A DNA stretch of 64,000 nucleotides from Saturnia japonica (GCA_033032175.1 CM065321.1:14282501-14346500), one strand, 5' to 3'. Counted from the stretch's first letter, positions 48,599-60,262 are shown. Made by a program: numbers and translations. Notes: generated by a model from the sequence alone, not told the origin.

Positions 48599-49993
48599 AT
48601 GTTTTATCATCATATTTATCATGTTTTAACACCGGTACTTAAGGTCCTGCAGAAACTCTTTAATAACGTTATACTCGAGGATAAAACGCCGGAAACGTGG
48701 GGCGGCAGCGTGGTGGTCCTGTTCTTCAAGAAAGGTGATAAAACCTTATTGAAGAACTATCGGCCCATCTCGTTGCTGAGCCATGTTTATAAGCTGTTTT
48801 CGAGGGTCATCACGAATCGTCTCGAGCACAAGTTTGATGACTTCCAGCTTCCCGAACAAGCCGGTTTCCGAAAAGGCTTTAGCACCGTAGACCACATCTA
48901 TACGCTGCGGCAGATTATACAGAAGACTGAGGAGTATAATCTGCCTTTATGCTTAGCGGTCGTAGACTACGAAAAAGCCTTTGATTCGGTCGAAACCTGG
49001 GCAGTGTTGCAGTCTCTCCAGCGGTGCCGTATTGACTATCGATATATCGAAGTGTTGAAGTGCTTGTACAACAACGCCACCATGTCGGTCCGAGTACAGG
49101 AGCAGTGCACGAAGGCAACTCCTTTGAGAAGAGGCGTTAGACAGGGAGACGTAATTTCTCCGAAACTGTTTACCGCCGCTCTAGAGGACGCCTTCAAGCT
49201 CCTGGAATGGCAAGGACTCGGCATCAATGTCAATGGCGAGTACATCACTCACCTTCGATTTGCTGACGACATCGTAGTCATGGCAGAATCGCTGGAAGAT
49301 CTTGGCACATTGCTCGATGGCCTCGACAAAGTTTCTCAACAGGCGGGCCTTAAAATGAACATGGACAAAACGAAAATCATGTCGAATATCCATGTGGTGC
49401 CCACCCCAGTATCAGTTGGGAACTCTTGTCTAGAAGTTGTTGAAGAATATGTCTACCTGGGACAAAAAGTCCAGTTAGGTAGGTCCAACTTTGAAAAAGA
49501 GGTCAGTCGACGAATCCAACTCGGCTGGGCAGCGTTCGGGAATCTGCGCGACGTCTTCTCGTCCAAAATACCTAAGTGTCTCAAGACGAAGGTCTTTGAC
49601 CGGTGTGTGTTGCCAGTTATGACATACGGCACAGAGACGTGGTCGCTCACTGTGGGCCTCATAAGAAAGCTCAAGGTCGCTCAGCGAGCTATGGAGAGGG
49701 CTATGCTTGGTGTTTCTCTACGAGATCGAATCAGAAATGAGGAGATCCGTAGACAAACTAAGGTCACCGACATAGCCAAAAGGAGTAGCAAATTGAAGTG
49801 GCAGTGGGCAGGGCACATAGTTCAGAGAACTGACGGCCGTTGGGGCAGAAAGGTTCTCGAGTGGAGACCACACACCGGAAAGCGCAGCGTAGGACGGCCC
49901 CTCACTAGATGGAAAAACGACCTAATAAAAGTCGCTAGGAGCCGTTGGGTGCAGGCCGCACAAGATCGGTCGCTCTTGAGATCTATGGGGTAG
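48599..49993 (+). CDS. Reverse transcriptase of an RTE-type LINE, 5'-truncated
   Basis: A 464-codon open frame; the first ten codons or so are flanking DNA. It shows the RT blocks in order: KKGDKTLLKNYRPISLLSHV (residues 44-63), VVDYEKAFDSV with the first catalytic Asp (121-131), RRGVRQGDVISPKLF (177-191), and LRFADDIV (219-226) with the FADD pair. GQKVQLG follows, then YGTETW (343-348) and the C-terminal WAGHIVQRTDGRWGRKVL and VGRPLTRWKNDL boxes. The stop at 49991-49993 is a GAG-to-TAG change: the frame beyond reads AYVQQWTSCG before the natural stop, as in the copy at 13.1 kb. It is not autonomous, because it lacks the endonuclease and the N-terminal RT. The long open frame suggests a fairly recent insertion. 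Confidence 0.85.
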   Translation: MFYHHIYHVLTPVLKVLQKLFNNVILEDKTPETWGGSVVVLFFKKGDKTLLKNYRPISLLSHVYKLFSRVITNRLEHKFDDFQLPEQAGFRKGFSTVDHIYTLRQIIQKTEEYNLPLCLAVVDYEKAFDSVETWAVLQSLQRCRIDYRYIEVLKCLYNNATMSVRVQEQCTKATPLRRGVRQGDVISPKLFTAALEDAFKLLEWQGLGINVNGEYITHLRFADDIVVMAESLEDLGTLLDGLDKVSQQAGLKMNMDKTKIMSNIHVVPTPVSVGNSCLEVVEEYVYLGQKVQLGRSNFEKEVSRRIQLGWAAFGNLRDVFSSKIPKCLKTKVFDRCVLPVMTYGTETWSLTVGLIRKLKVAQRAMERAMLGVSLRDRIRNEEIRRQTKVTDIAKRSSKLKWQWAGHIVQRTDGRWGRKVLEWRPHTGKRSVGRPLTRWKNDLIKVARSRWVQAAQDRSLLRSMG

Positions 49994-50047
49994 GCCTATG
50001 TTCAGCAGTGGACGTCCTGCGGCTGAAATGATGATGATGATGATGAT
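48615..50047 (+). mobile_element. RTE-type LINE, 5'-truncated insertion with (GAT)n tail
   Basis: The LINE begins inside the RT region at the TPVLKVLQKL codons and ends with the trinucleotide run at 50027-50047. The apurinic endonuclease domain and 5' UTR are missing, the usual outcome of incomplete target-primed reverse transcription. The simple-repeat tail is typical of the RTE clade. Confidence 0.8.
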
Positions 50048-50864
50048 TGCGACCAGCCTCAGTACTACGGTCCTTTTGAGATTGGTTATGCATTGCTATT
50101 TACTGCAGTAGTCACTTAAAATTACGTGAGCCGAATGCTTGTTTGTTGTTACTTCATAAAAAAAAAAAAAAAAATCCCTAACGCTTCAATAAAGCTTAGG
50201 TAATTATTTCATAAAAATATTTTAATTGAAACACTGCTTACAAATTTTACTGTGGATTAATAGATTTGCCATGCGTTACTATTGGCGGGTGCAGCGACAA
50301 CTTCGAAAGTATGCTTATCCTTATTTGTCAACAGTTTCCGTTTATGCTATAATATCCTATAATTTTTTCCATCTACGCATAATTATGATCAATGTAGCTG
50401 ATAAAAATATTTAGCCGTTTTAAAACTGCTTCTAGAGTATAATGCGACTATTTATGTAATTTTAATTTAAATAAATATTATGGAAAATATGGCTACTGGT
50501 TTTTATATAAAAGCATATAAAAGTATAACGAAAACCAATGGAATGGACGGAACCATTCTAATAAAGAGAAAATATTAAGTGAGTTGCGAATCTAAGTACA
50601 TAAACCGCTTTCACAATACATTATCGGAGAATTTTCACTACTCGAATTACGAGTATTTACGTTAATGATACAAATAGTGGTTTCTGATTAATCTAAAGCC
50701 TTAACGACTCGAGTAATAATTTTAGCAATTGTATATCTATTGTTGACTATTTTTATAACTTTTAACGTCATGTTCTTGATCAGTATTATTTATTTATAAG
50801 GGATCTATTGAGACGTTTTTTGAAAAATTGAAAAAAAATACATGGACAAACTACATAAATATTT
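50048..50864. other. No recognisable feature
   Basis: AT-rich with an A run at 50158-50174; no gene seen. Confidence 0.5.
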
Positions 50865-52135
50865 ATTCGATCAACGAGTGATCTTCTAGCATGTGTACTG
50901 CACCGCTACGGGGAGGCTATTTATAAGTGTGGCGAGGATCTGGTGATCAGTCTTGATATAGCGAAGACTTTTGATAAGGTCTGACACCGTGAACTTCTCT
51001 CCAAATATCCGACGTACGAGCTTCTCAACAACGTCTGCAACTGTTTCTTTGGCTTTCTAAATGAATTTCCTTGTAGAAGGGTGTGATTCGCAGTTCATGT
51101 CGATAAGCACTGGAGTTTCGCAAGGCTCTGCGTTTCATCCACTCGGTTTCTTCTGCATATCAATATACCTTTAGGCCATACTCATTGCTATGCAGATGAC
51201 AGCATTATTCATGGGTGTTTTTACAGCAAGCCTTCATGCGGTCGGTAGAGAAACAGAAAAGATACGGGAGGAACTTGTCATTAAACTTAACTTCTTTGCA
51301 TCGTGTATATACATGGGGAGCAAGTAACTTGATTAATTTCAATACCAAAAAAACTAAGGAGAGCGTTTTCTTTTAAAAAAATCTCCGTTTTCTCGCTTGC
51401 CCTCTCTTCAGAACTTCTTTTATAGCAATGATATAGCCTCAATATCCTAGGTGTGGATATTCACAGAGACCTTAACTCTACGGATTAAATCGGGAGTGTC
51501 ATCTCCACTACATTTCGGAGACTCGGAATCCTGAACAGGGTACGATGGTTTTATGCAACTATGTCTTCTTTACAAGTTAAGTTTGGCTATGTATGGAATA
51601 CTGTTCCGCATCTTTGGGGTGGATCCGCAAAATATCTTCCTCGATGCTTTGATCAGGTTGCACATTGAACCACTTCAACTGCGCAGGTACATTGCCTCCC
51701 TAAGCGTGTTATAACATCTGTATCATAGTGAATTTTTGAAGAGCTGTTCAATCTAATTTCCTCCTCTCCTTTCCTCAACAGAACCACTCGACTTGGTTTC
51801 GGAGTCACAGTTTTACGGTAACCTCTATCTTGGTCCAAATAAAAAGTTCTCTGTCTTTGCCGTGTCATGAAACTGTGGAACCATTCTATGGCCAATGCGT
51901 TCTTTCCTTCTTTATGACTTTACGCCCTTCAAGCGTAATGTGAAGAGATATTTATGGAGGCCGGTTAGAAAGCGGCGACCGCCGAAGAGTTCTGGTCTCT
52001 CGGTGGTCGCCGTTGTTTTTAGATTGTACTGTGCTTACCCAAAGCGACAGTACCGTCAATTTGCCGAGCTACTTACTATAAAAAAAAATAGAAGTTAAGT
52101 TGTAAGTTAGGTTAAGATATTGAAGAAGAAAAGAA
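50865..52135 (+). pseudogene. Jockey-clade LINE, eroded RT
   Basis: From 50868 a frame reads RSTSDLLACVLHRYGEAIYK then CGEDLVISLDIAKTFDKV and hits TGA. Later pieces in other frames give HCYADDSIIHG (the YADD catalytic box, near 51185), LNILGVDIHRDLNST, TFRRLGILNRVRWFY, FLNRTTRLGFGV and, at the C-terminus, SLYDFTPFKRNVKRYLW. The order and spacing fit a Jockey RT. Many stops and shifts mean it is long dead. Small frames of 60-80 codons here are fragments of it or of its reverse strand. Confidence 0.75.
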
Positions 52136-52188
52136 GGTAAGGTATATATTTTGTCTAAATCAAATAGTAGTATTTTTGTGATATTACC

Positions 52189-52541
52189 TATTTATATTAA
52201 TACGTGAAGGAAAAGCTTTCTACTCCTTTTTAAGCGTATTGCGTGCACGGAAGACAGTTTTGGCATGGTTAAAGTTTATATGAGAAGGAGTGCAGAAAGC
52301 CAAAATTAATCTATAATATCTGCTACTAATTTAATAAATGAATACTACGAATCTTATAGGGACCAGTGCCATTGAACTTAGACCCCTAAAAATTTTGACT
52401 TTGTCACTCAACAAAAGTGACAGCAAATGATGTAGATAATACTCATTGTTTAGGTTCATGAATATTGCAAATGTCAAACAGAAAATAGTCTATGCTCAAA
52501 AAGTCGCTTGTCGAATGTTGAACTTAGGGCGATCCGCTAGT
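52189..52541 (+). mobile_element. Family A Helitron-like element, copy 3
   Basis: About 353 bp ending GGGCGATCCGCTAGT. The start is worn (CTATTTATATTAATACGTG in place of TCATTATATTAATACGTG). Confidence 0.65.
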
Positions 52542-52545
52542 ATTA

Positions 52546-52630
52546 ATAAATCTGTAGTTGATGATATTTTGTACACAGCACAGGATGTATTAGTAATTCC
52601 ATGATTGATGGGCTATAAGAATTGAGGCAA
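52546..52630 (+). mobile_element. Fragment related to the 9.4 kb Helitron-like element
   Basis: TATTAATAAATCTGTAGT, TTTTGTACACAGCACAGG and TGATGGGCTATAAGAATTG match that family. It directly abuts the CTAGT end of the element at 52189-52541. Confidence 0.4.
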
Positions 52631-52657
52631 TGAAAACTAGAGGGCACTGTAGTTTTT

Positions 52658-52845
52658 CTTGATAAATTTACTTATTACTTATTAATAATCTAAAAGTGTA
52701 CTTTTATAAAAATAAAACAGCCTAAAGTTATTTACATGATACTAACATAGACATTGATGGCCGCATGAATTTAATAACTTTAGAACATAAATTTTTTGTA
52801 AAAGTACATTTTTAGATTATGAATAATATGTTACATTTATCGAAA
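52658..52845. mobile_element. Foldback (MITE-like) element with long imperfect arms
   Basis: The left arm (ATTAATAATCTAAAAGTGTAC, TTTTATAAAAATAAA, CAGCCTAAAGTTATT) and the right arm (AATAACTTTAGAACATAAAT, TTTTTGTAAAAGTAC, ATTTTTAGATTATGAATAAT) are reverse complements with mismatches. They extend out to GATAAATTTAC and its partner at 52840. The spacer is about 50 bases. No coding. Confidence 0.55.
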
Positions 52846-53674
52846 CAAGCGCTAGTTTCGTGATCTCATTTATCAATAATATTTTTAGAAATTGTATACT
52901 GGTGGCAATACATGTCATTATAGGCATAGGCTATATGGATTGTCAATAATATTATTATAAATAATATTACTGGATGTAAATAGCTACTGTAAATAACAAA
53001 CGGCGCGCGGAGCCAGCGGCAAATCGCTATTTATAGTATATTTATTTTCCATTATCCAGTTATGCTGAAAATTCGTAGTTGTACAATATTATTTAATTTT
53101 GACTGTTTCATCTGTGTTTCACATAAATGTGTAAGTTAGTTAAAGATAATTTGTGACTTTTACCCGGTAATCACAAAGTCGGCAAATAAAATAATTCCAA
53201 CTTCACCGAAACACCCTTTCTGGCTGAAAAGGGCCAAAAATAATTTCAACAGACGGCATTTTATTTGCCCAGTTTTCTGCACGGTTGTTGACTAGGGCAG
53301 GCAGTTAATTCATGCTTACGTCAGCGTGTTTCCCAGGGATAATGGCGGACCGGAAAATATATTTTTTTTTTACCTTTTTTATCAACACTGGGTAACAATG
53401 TACTTATTTGCTAAAATAACTACGAAATGAGAGAGACTAAATTATAGTTTATTTTTCATTCTTAGTTACTGAAAGTAACAATAAGTAATATCTATTTACC
53501 TATATTGTAAGATTTAGAAAGGCATAACAAGATAAAAAAAATCTTTACGTATTTTGATTTGATTTTTTTATCATGTCACGGTAAAATGCCGTCATTGTGC
53601 CTAATGTTAAACACCGTATGATCCGGTGACGGTTGTCACTGTCATACCAGTTTGCAATCCTCTCGGCAGTTGGA
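52846..53674. other. No gene; small palindromes
   Basis: 52948-52975 is an AT palindrome (AATAATATTATTATAAATAATATTA). 53270-53350 is GC-richer. Nothing else supported. Confidence 0.45.
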
Positions 53675-53870
53675 TATGAAGTGGCTGATCCCTAAAGGCG
53701 ACAAACCAAAAGACAGTTATTATGAAGGGCTTATCATTATGTATGAGGTGGTCGCGACTCATTCGGTTATACTCTACCGATCCGCTTGATTGCTTAAAAT
53801 ATGGTTGATCCCAGAACGCGACAAATCTAAGCATGATTTATGGTAGTTGCCCAATTTCATTAAATAAACC
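53675..53870. repeat. Degenerate tandem repeat, unit about 115-120 bp, locus 2
   Basis: Contains GGCTGATCCCTAAAGGCGACAA and, about 115 bases on, GGTTGATCCCAGAACGCGACAA. Each is followed by a block near ATTTATGGTNGT or TGAGGTGGTCGCG. It corresponds to the repeat at 150-390. Confidence 0.45.
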
Positions 53871-54407
53871 TAAATACTATTCTGTTAACGATAAAATAAA
53901 TTAATTCTAGAAATATATAACTCAGTGTTCAAGATAACTTATGCATCAATCTTTAGTGTTTCATGTATCTGCTAGATATGAAATGACACATCATTCCCTA
54001 TATTACAGAGTATGAAAAAGCTTTATTTTTTCTACGATTTCAATTTGCTTTTAGAATAGCAAGTACAACGAATTTGATTAAAAAAGCGTAAGTATAACAA
54101 ATAAAGTTTACACGAGAGGCTCTCGTATAATTAGAAGGCTTAAGTTAAATATTAATTACGTAAATTATTCTCAAATCTGCAGATACTGCACAATAATTGA
54201 CTTAGTTTGATTTAGAATAATTGAATTTGATTTAGTTTTGGTTCGTTTGTTGGAGGTTGATTTATAATTGGCATAAGTACAGTTCTGTTGTTATAATTAA
54301 TAAGGCAAGGTATACGTTACTACTTCTACAATACTTCTTTTACTTATTTTAAACAACCAAATGTTAACATATTATGTGAAATCGCAGACTCATACATTAT
54401 ATATCAC
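53871..54407. other. No recognisable feature
   Basis: AT-rich. Confidence 0.5.
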
Positions 54408-54720
54408 ACTAGCTGACCCGCGCAACTTCGTCTACGTCACATAAGAGAGATAGGGTTAGAGAGAGTGGGGCGTAGGCAGAGACAAATAGCAATTATCGTA
54501 GGCAATCTACAATACAATTTATAGGAGCCGCCCGTCTGCCACATCATTCCGATAAAATGCACGCGCGCTACTTGATTATTATTTTGCTGCTGAGTTATTT
54601 TAAAATTGTCATATCTCCAAGATATTCATTGAAATCAAATGATGTAAAGGGCAATTTTATCCAAACCTAAAAACATGTGACGAATAACGTAGTTATTTCG
54701 ATAAGGATTACTACCATGTT
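54408..54720 (-). mobile_element. Helitron-like repeat (family K), copy 2
   Basis: Same family as 17.5 kb. Here the end is intact: on the minus strand GACGAAGTTGCGCGGGTCAG then CTAGT. Confidence 0.6.
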
Positions 54721-55264
54721 TATAAAAACAACTTCGCAAATAATGCATTATTTTAGAACAAATTTTATTACCATAAAAAAGGTTATATTGCGTCAACCTG
54801 AAAAGAAATAAATTTTCCCCTTTTTCCAACATTTTTCCTTGTTGCTACGCTCCTATTGGTCGTAGCGTGATCTATGCTAATAGTGATACATATTCATAAT
54901 ATTAAATGAAAAATTATTTTTCAAATCATGTGAATAAAATAGCAGTTATACATGATATGTTCCCTGTATAATTAAGGGGTAATTTAATAGCCTAAACATA
55001 CATACTATTGTATCTCTAGTGTATAAATTACGCACGTTATGAGAGTTTACACTGTCCGATATGATAATGTTTTCGAGCATCGATCAGACATTTAATTACA
55101 TAAAATTTATCAAATAACCATATTCTAGGTTTTATATTAATCAAATCAAAATGGGATATGAACAACCTCTGTGTATCATACAATATTCTTGGCATGAAAA
55201 TACTGCTATGTCAATATAATATTTGTTCATTTTAATGATATGAGAATAAGAAAGTTCGAGAAAT
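54721..55264. other. No recognisable feature
   Basis: AT-rich; no gene seen. Confidence 0.5.
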
Positions 55265-55545
55265 TGTCGAAATTCTATTATATCTAAAAAGTAATCTTCG
55301 TCTTATCTTTGCCGTACTGTAAAATTATGAAACTGTCTACCGGCCAGGCCGTTTCTTTCTTCCTACAACGTGGATTCCTTGAAACATAATGTGAAGAAAC
55401 ATTTGAGCTGGCCGGTATGACAGCGATAATTGCAGGTGGATTGTAGATCCCAGAGTGGTCATCGTTGTTATTGGATTAAACTGTGCTCACCATCTGGTAC
55501 CTACAGTGTAGTCACTTTGTCGTGCTACGATTAAAAACACTTCTT
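55265..55545 (+). pseudogene. Jockey-clade LINE, C-terminal and 3' scrap
   Basis: AAATTATGAAACTGTCTACC, ATAATGTGAAGAAACATTTG and ATTGGATTAAACTGTGCTCACC match 51.87-52.04 kb of the eroded Jockey copy, with several indels. Confidence 0.6.
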
Positions 55546-58008
55546 GAAAAGTACGTCTTATTATAGAATTTTTAATATTGTCATCCTCGCCACGGAGAGT
55601 TTACATGTGACATCATAATAATGAAAACATGACTGTGATTTAATCACTAGGATATGATCAAAAAATAGGAGTTTAAAAAAAACGATACATTTAATTCTAT
55701 CAGAATGATCTTTAAATAATATATGAGAAGTGCAAAAAACCGGTAAATTAGCATCACATAAATTACCATATATCCGCGTCCGATATTGATATCGTATAGG
55801 ATGATGTAAAATTTTTTTAGTGTGCTTTGGTTAGTGAGTCGAGGTAGATTGTACGTTCTATTCAATGCACAAAGCATTACAGTGCATCTGTGTGTGGAAT
55901 GGGGGTACCTTTGTGATGTCACTCACCTCCAACTATAGCTGATGACAAACTTAATTATTTAGTGGTGAAAACATTATTATAAGTATTTCATACTAAACGC
56001 TTATCTAACGTACAGTACATACATAGAAGAATTAAAAAAAATGCTTAATATTCTTTGCGTACAAGGCAACTAATGTTTATAAATGGACTGTATAATTTTT
56101 TTTATTAAGATTATTAAAAAAATCTAGTATAAAGATGAACAGAAAAAGATTTGAATCTGGGTATTGTGTTAGAGCATCAGTTTCAGTTTGCTTGTAGTTT
56201 TCCAGTATAATGAAATATTCTATGTTTAAAGAAGTCACGAACTCGTTTCGAAAAGAACAGATCTGCACTCTACTGTAGAATACAAAAAAGCAGCTGTAAA
56301 GCGGTTTGTTTACTAATCAAAGGTACTTTTGCATCATACGGCTTAATTGTTTGTTTGACTCAGCGTTCAAAGCGGTTCAAAAGGTCGCACGAGTGTGTGA
56401 GACACGCCTTTGTGAATCTATTTGCGATCAGCTTTGGTAGACAATGTATTTAGTTAATAACTAATTAATGAAATTTAATTATGTGTTGTTTAACTAACGG
56501 TTATTATTATTTGGATTCAGAGTTGTGTTTAATTTATCTTGATGATATTTGAGGGTAATATATTATCTTTCTTTAAGAAGGATAAAGGAAACCATTGATA
56601 AATAGGTACTACAGAAACCAATAATATGTATAACTGCTTCCATTCCTCCATTTATGGCAATCGTTGTATCTTAAGCTCGAACCCATGCTTAAATGGAACC
56701 CATTTTGTCTCTTGTAAATGTTTAAATATTTGCTAGAAAGTCTTTCTCTTCGAAAGACAAAGTATTATTATCTGAGCATCCAGGTTCACGATGCATAGTT
56801 TACCATAATATATAGGATTACTATTTTAAATTATTTACTAAATGTTTAATATCACATAAATTATCTATTTTAAATATTTGATGGATTTGCAACACGTAGT
56901 TGTCAGCTATCATGCATCACATATTTCTCAAGTGTTGGAGCGCCAGACGGGCCCTCTAATTGCTTATTTCGAAAGAGTAAAACGATAGCAAAAAACCTAC
57001 ATATATAGGCTAATAATGCAGTAATGTACCAAACATAATCTGAATTTGCAATAGCAAATGGCAATGGTAAAGCTGATATTCTGCTATTTCTGCTACTGTT
57101 TTGCTCTTGGAAAATACTTGTTAAGAGGCGGGTGAGTATGAATCACTACTACGTGGCAATTATCATTTCGTCGCCATGCACAACAATTTAATAAAATCTT
57201 TGGTGATGGTAAAGTAAATTCGCGTTGATAGACCCTTATTACGCACTGGAGCACTTCAAGATGCGTGCATTGTATTTGCTAAAGCCCGAGTAGATTTATT
57301 GAATATCGTTTTATCTTGCCGTTTGTTTTACCTCGACTAGCATTTAGCCACCTGCTATTTTGTTCGATCCGAAGTTACACTAAAATATACGAGATTTTTA
57401 GCAAAATATATTTATACACGCTATGAGACTTGAACTAGATAATATCGAATCACTATACAACTATTATATAATATACTGGTAATGTTTGCAAAATTTTACC
57501 TTTAAATATAAAGTAAACTACCAATCTTTAATTGTATTTATATTGTTAATCGTTGAAAATATTCTTCTCATATTTAATCATCTTCTTCAAATATACTTAG
57601 AGCATAACTCAATTAGAATTAATTTAAATAACAACAATATTTATTAATAATTATTTATAACGATCATATAAAAATGAAGTCTGGTGAGTACTCTGTTAAC
57701 AGAATTAATCGCTTAAATTCGATCTCGTTCAAGAGTTTTATACAAATGAGATTCGTTGTCGAACCAATTTGGCTAAGTAATCGGATAAGAAATATTAATC
57801 GAGATTATATTCTGATACTTTTGCCTGTCATTCCAATCAATAATTTACTATTAGTAGATGCTAAGAGTTGTTCAGTATATTTGTATTTTAAGAAAGATCA
57901 ATTTTCAACTAACACTTGATTTTTTTAATGTTTAAATATCCTTTTCATTATCACTGTTCTTCAATTTTGTTTTTCTTACAATCTGTAATATAGTAATTAT
58001 TTTGATGA
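55546..58008. other. No gene recognised
   Basis: AT-rich with short frames (62-91 codons) of low-complexity composition. No element ends or RNA genes seen. Confidence 0.45.
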
Positions 58009-58260
58009 TCCATACTAATATTATAAACTACGAAAGTAACTCTGTCTGTCTGTTACGCTTTCACGCAAAAACCGATATACAGCGATAGAGATAGATTAGT
58101 TATAAAGTAGTTAAAATAATACTTTAAGGGGTGAAAATAGGGGATGAATGTTATTAAGAAGAAAATGTGGGAACACCAACGCGCACATTCGGTTGGTGAA
58201 ATGACATCAGTTTTCACACCAACGTTTGATATTTATATACTTATTGTAAATTAACAAGAT
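58009..58260 (+). mobile_element. Helitron-like element, 5' end
   Basis: TCCATACTAATATTATAAAC then GAAAGTAACTCTGTCTGTCTG and TTACGCTTTCACGC form the 5' end of a very common lepidopteran non-autonomous Helitron type. No CTAGT end was found, so it is truncated or rearranged; the right limit is approximate. Confidence 0.55.
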
Positions 58261-58644
58261 TATACAGTTTTGCTATAAGCGAATTCTTTAATTATATTAT
58301 CCCAAATGTGATGACCCAGACGTGAATTGAACACGCAACCTTCTGACTTTTTGACCAAGTTCAAACTAAATTTAATGAATTTTGGTAAAGAGATATATTC
58401 GACCTTGGAATAGAGTCCCTTTTATTGTAAAAACAAAACTCGAAGGGATGAAAGTTTGTGTGAATAACCCATCATGTCTCAAATTAGAAATATGAAAATT
58501 CATATTTATGCTTTTAGTAAGAAATAAAAGATGTCTTACTTTTTCAAAAAAAAATCTTTCCCCAAGCCTGTACAATAAAGGTTGATTTTAATTATTTTTG
58601 AAGTTTTATTTGGACGTTAAAGAGCTCGTGTAGACGGCACGGCT

Positions 58645-58745
58645 CCATTGCCGCTCCGCCGCCGCTCCGCCGCCGCTCCACCGCCGCTCCGCCGCCGCTC
58701 CGCTGCCGCCGCTCCGCTGCCGCTCAGCCACCGCACCGCCGTCGC
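58645..58745. repeat. GC-rich minisatellite (CCGCCGCTC-like units)
   Basis: About ten imperfect units of CCGCCGCTC with variants CCACCGCTC and CTGCCGCTC, lying inside the left end of the Harbinger-like element in otherwise AT-rich DNA. Confidence 0.8.
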
Positions 58746-58901
58746 ATGGTTGCTATATCGTTGTACCATTTTTCAAAAAAATAATTGCTAGCAACGCAAA
58801 TTATACGTGTATGAATAATGCACATGTTAATATTAACTAAAAAAATTATTAGTGTTTGCATATAATAGGTATATCTAATAATTTGTCGAAAATTTTGATA
58901 T

Positions 58902-59096
58902 TCATCCGAAGATAATCACAAAACTTACACCCATCTTACATAGATCTTTATAAAGTGTATGGAATCCACCATATTTTTCTCTTTGCATCAAAATAGGATG
59001 AACCTTTAAGAGGCTATTTGACGTCTTACTTTTATTTAGCCATTTCTTTACACATAGTATGCAAACACGGTAACCCCCTTTTTTACTTAAATTCAT
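58902..59096 (-). pseudogene. Remnant of a Harbinger-type (HARBI1-like) nuclease N-terminus
   Basis: The minus-strand frame (113 codons from 59243) contains, at about residues 80-102, KVHPILMQREKYGGFHTLYK then DLC. The pattern (W/K)VHPIL..RE..G.FHTL..DL is what I expect near the N-terminus of HARBI1-like nucleases, just before the DDE domain. No catalytic DDE region follows, so the element is not autonomous. The first 49 residues are encoded by the inverted repeat and subterminal GC-rich DNA and are probably not protein. Assignment rests on this one motif plus the element's ends. Confidence 0.5.
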
Positions 59097-59499
59097 CATA
59101 TTCATTATGCCTACACTTATGATGTTTGTGACTAGCAATGTATTACTAAAAATGTACAATGATAGACAAATCAAGCGGTGGCGGCGCGGTGCGTGTACAC
59201 AGCGTAGTGCGGCGAAGGTGCGGCGGTGGCTCCGTCTACACAAGCCCTAATGTGTTGGATTCATTATGGCGTATAATTACAATACCATACAAATATTGAA
59301 AAACCCATATAAGATTTTCGTTTGGTTTGTCGTGTTCCGAAATCAGCCGGTGTTTATGCAGTAATGAGGATAGGGATTGCGTTCGCCATACACATAGTGA
59401 CAAACCAATCTATGATTTTTTTTTGTTGTGTTTGAAGTCGGTCTGTGTATATCATAATCATGTAATACGCATACAAAGCATACAAAGCCATATTTTGGA

Positions 59500-60262
59500 A
59501 GTTTAAGCTCTGCTGTATTCTCAGTACGTAAGATTCGCCAGTTAATAGATATTGCCACTGCTAGATTGGTCTATTTCACTTACTTCCATAGCTTAATGTC
59601 TTACGGTATTTTTCTGAGGGGTTCAGCAGATGAGGTAGATACCATATTTATATAATATTACAAAAGCGGGCAATTCGTGCAATTTACAACCTAAAACCTC
59701 GTGAATTACTAAAGAACAAATTTTATGAATATAATATCTTAACTTTGACCTCCCAATACATCCTAGATAACTTAATTTATATCCGTAAAAACTTAGTCAA
59801 GTTAGATCTTGTCAAAGATCAGCACAATGTTAATAATAGAAATAGAGATAAATTAGTCCTACCGTGTTTTAGAATAAGTAGGTCCAATAAAAGTTTTTTA
59901 GGTAATAGTGTCGTCAGGTTTTATAATAAGATTCCGAAGCATATTACTAATCTAATTTACCGGACAACAAGTTCAAGGACCACGTCAAGCAGGTTTACTG
60001 TAAAAAGATTATTATAAGGTGGATCATTATGTGATTGATAGTCATGTCTGGAAGTGACTCCCTCTCTGTGCATTCACTAAATTATTATTCATCTTTTATA
60101 TTGACACCATGGTATAGTCGATAAAAAAAAAATCGATCTAGTTTCTTACCGGATCTCCTCGATGTCTGGGATAATTTCCAAACCTGCAGTTGTGTTTTGA
60201 CGTTCGTAAGTGTCTTCTTAAGGCCTAAATTAAATAAAGAGTTTTGATCTTTGAATGTATAT
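59500..60262 (+). pseudogene. LINE 3' part (Jockey/CR1-like), RT C-terminus and 3' UTR
   Basis: The plus strand reads SLSSAVFSVRKIRQLIDIAT then ARLVYFTYFHSLMSYGIFLR. After a frame break near 59655 it reads LQKRAIRAIYNLKPRELLKN, KFYEYNILTLTSQYILDNLI, FRISRSNKSFLGNSVVRFYN and KIPKHITNL, to a stop at 60015-60017. This is the C-terminal part of a LINE RT protein, downstream of the catalytic boxes. The 3' UTR (GTTGTGTTTTGACGTTCGTAAG, CTTAAGGCCTAAATTAAATA) ends near 60262 and is shared with 37.54 and 43.71 kb. 5'-truncated; the clade is not certain. Confidence 0.7.

Larger units (their letters stand above)
58621..59247 (-). mobile_element. PIF/Harbinger-like transposon, internally deleted
   Basis: 627 bp. 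The ends are inverted repeats: AGAGCTCGTGTAGACGG at 58621-58637 and, reversed, GGGCTTGTGTAGACGG at 59232-59247. TAA flanks both sides (58618-58620, 59248-59250); a three-base TWA duplication is the Harbinger pattern. Both subterminal regions are rich in CCG/CGG blocks. The minus strand holds a transposase-like remnant. Confidence 0.65.

Noticed and set aside
49036..49248. Minus-strand frames within 48.9-49.7 kb
   Set aside because: Shadows of the plus-strand reverse transcriptase; the same shadow appears at 13.9 kb.
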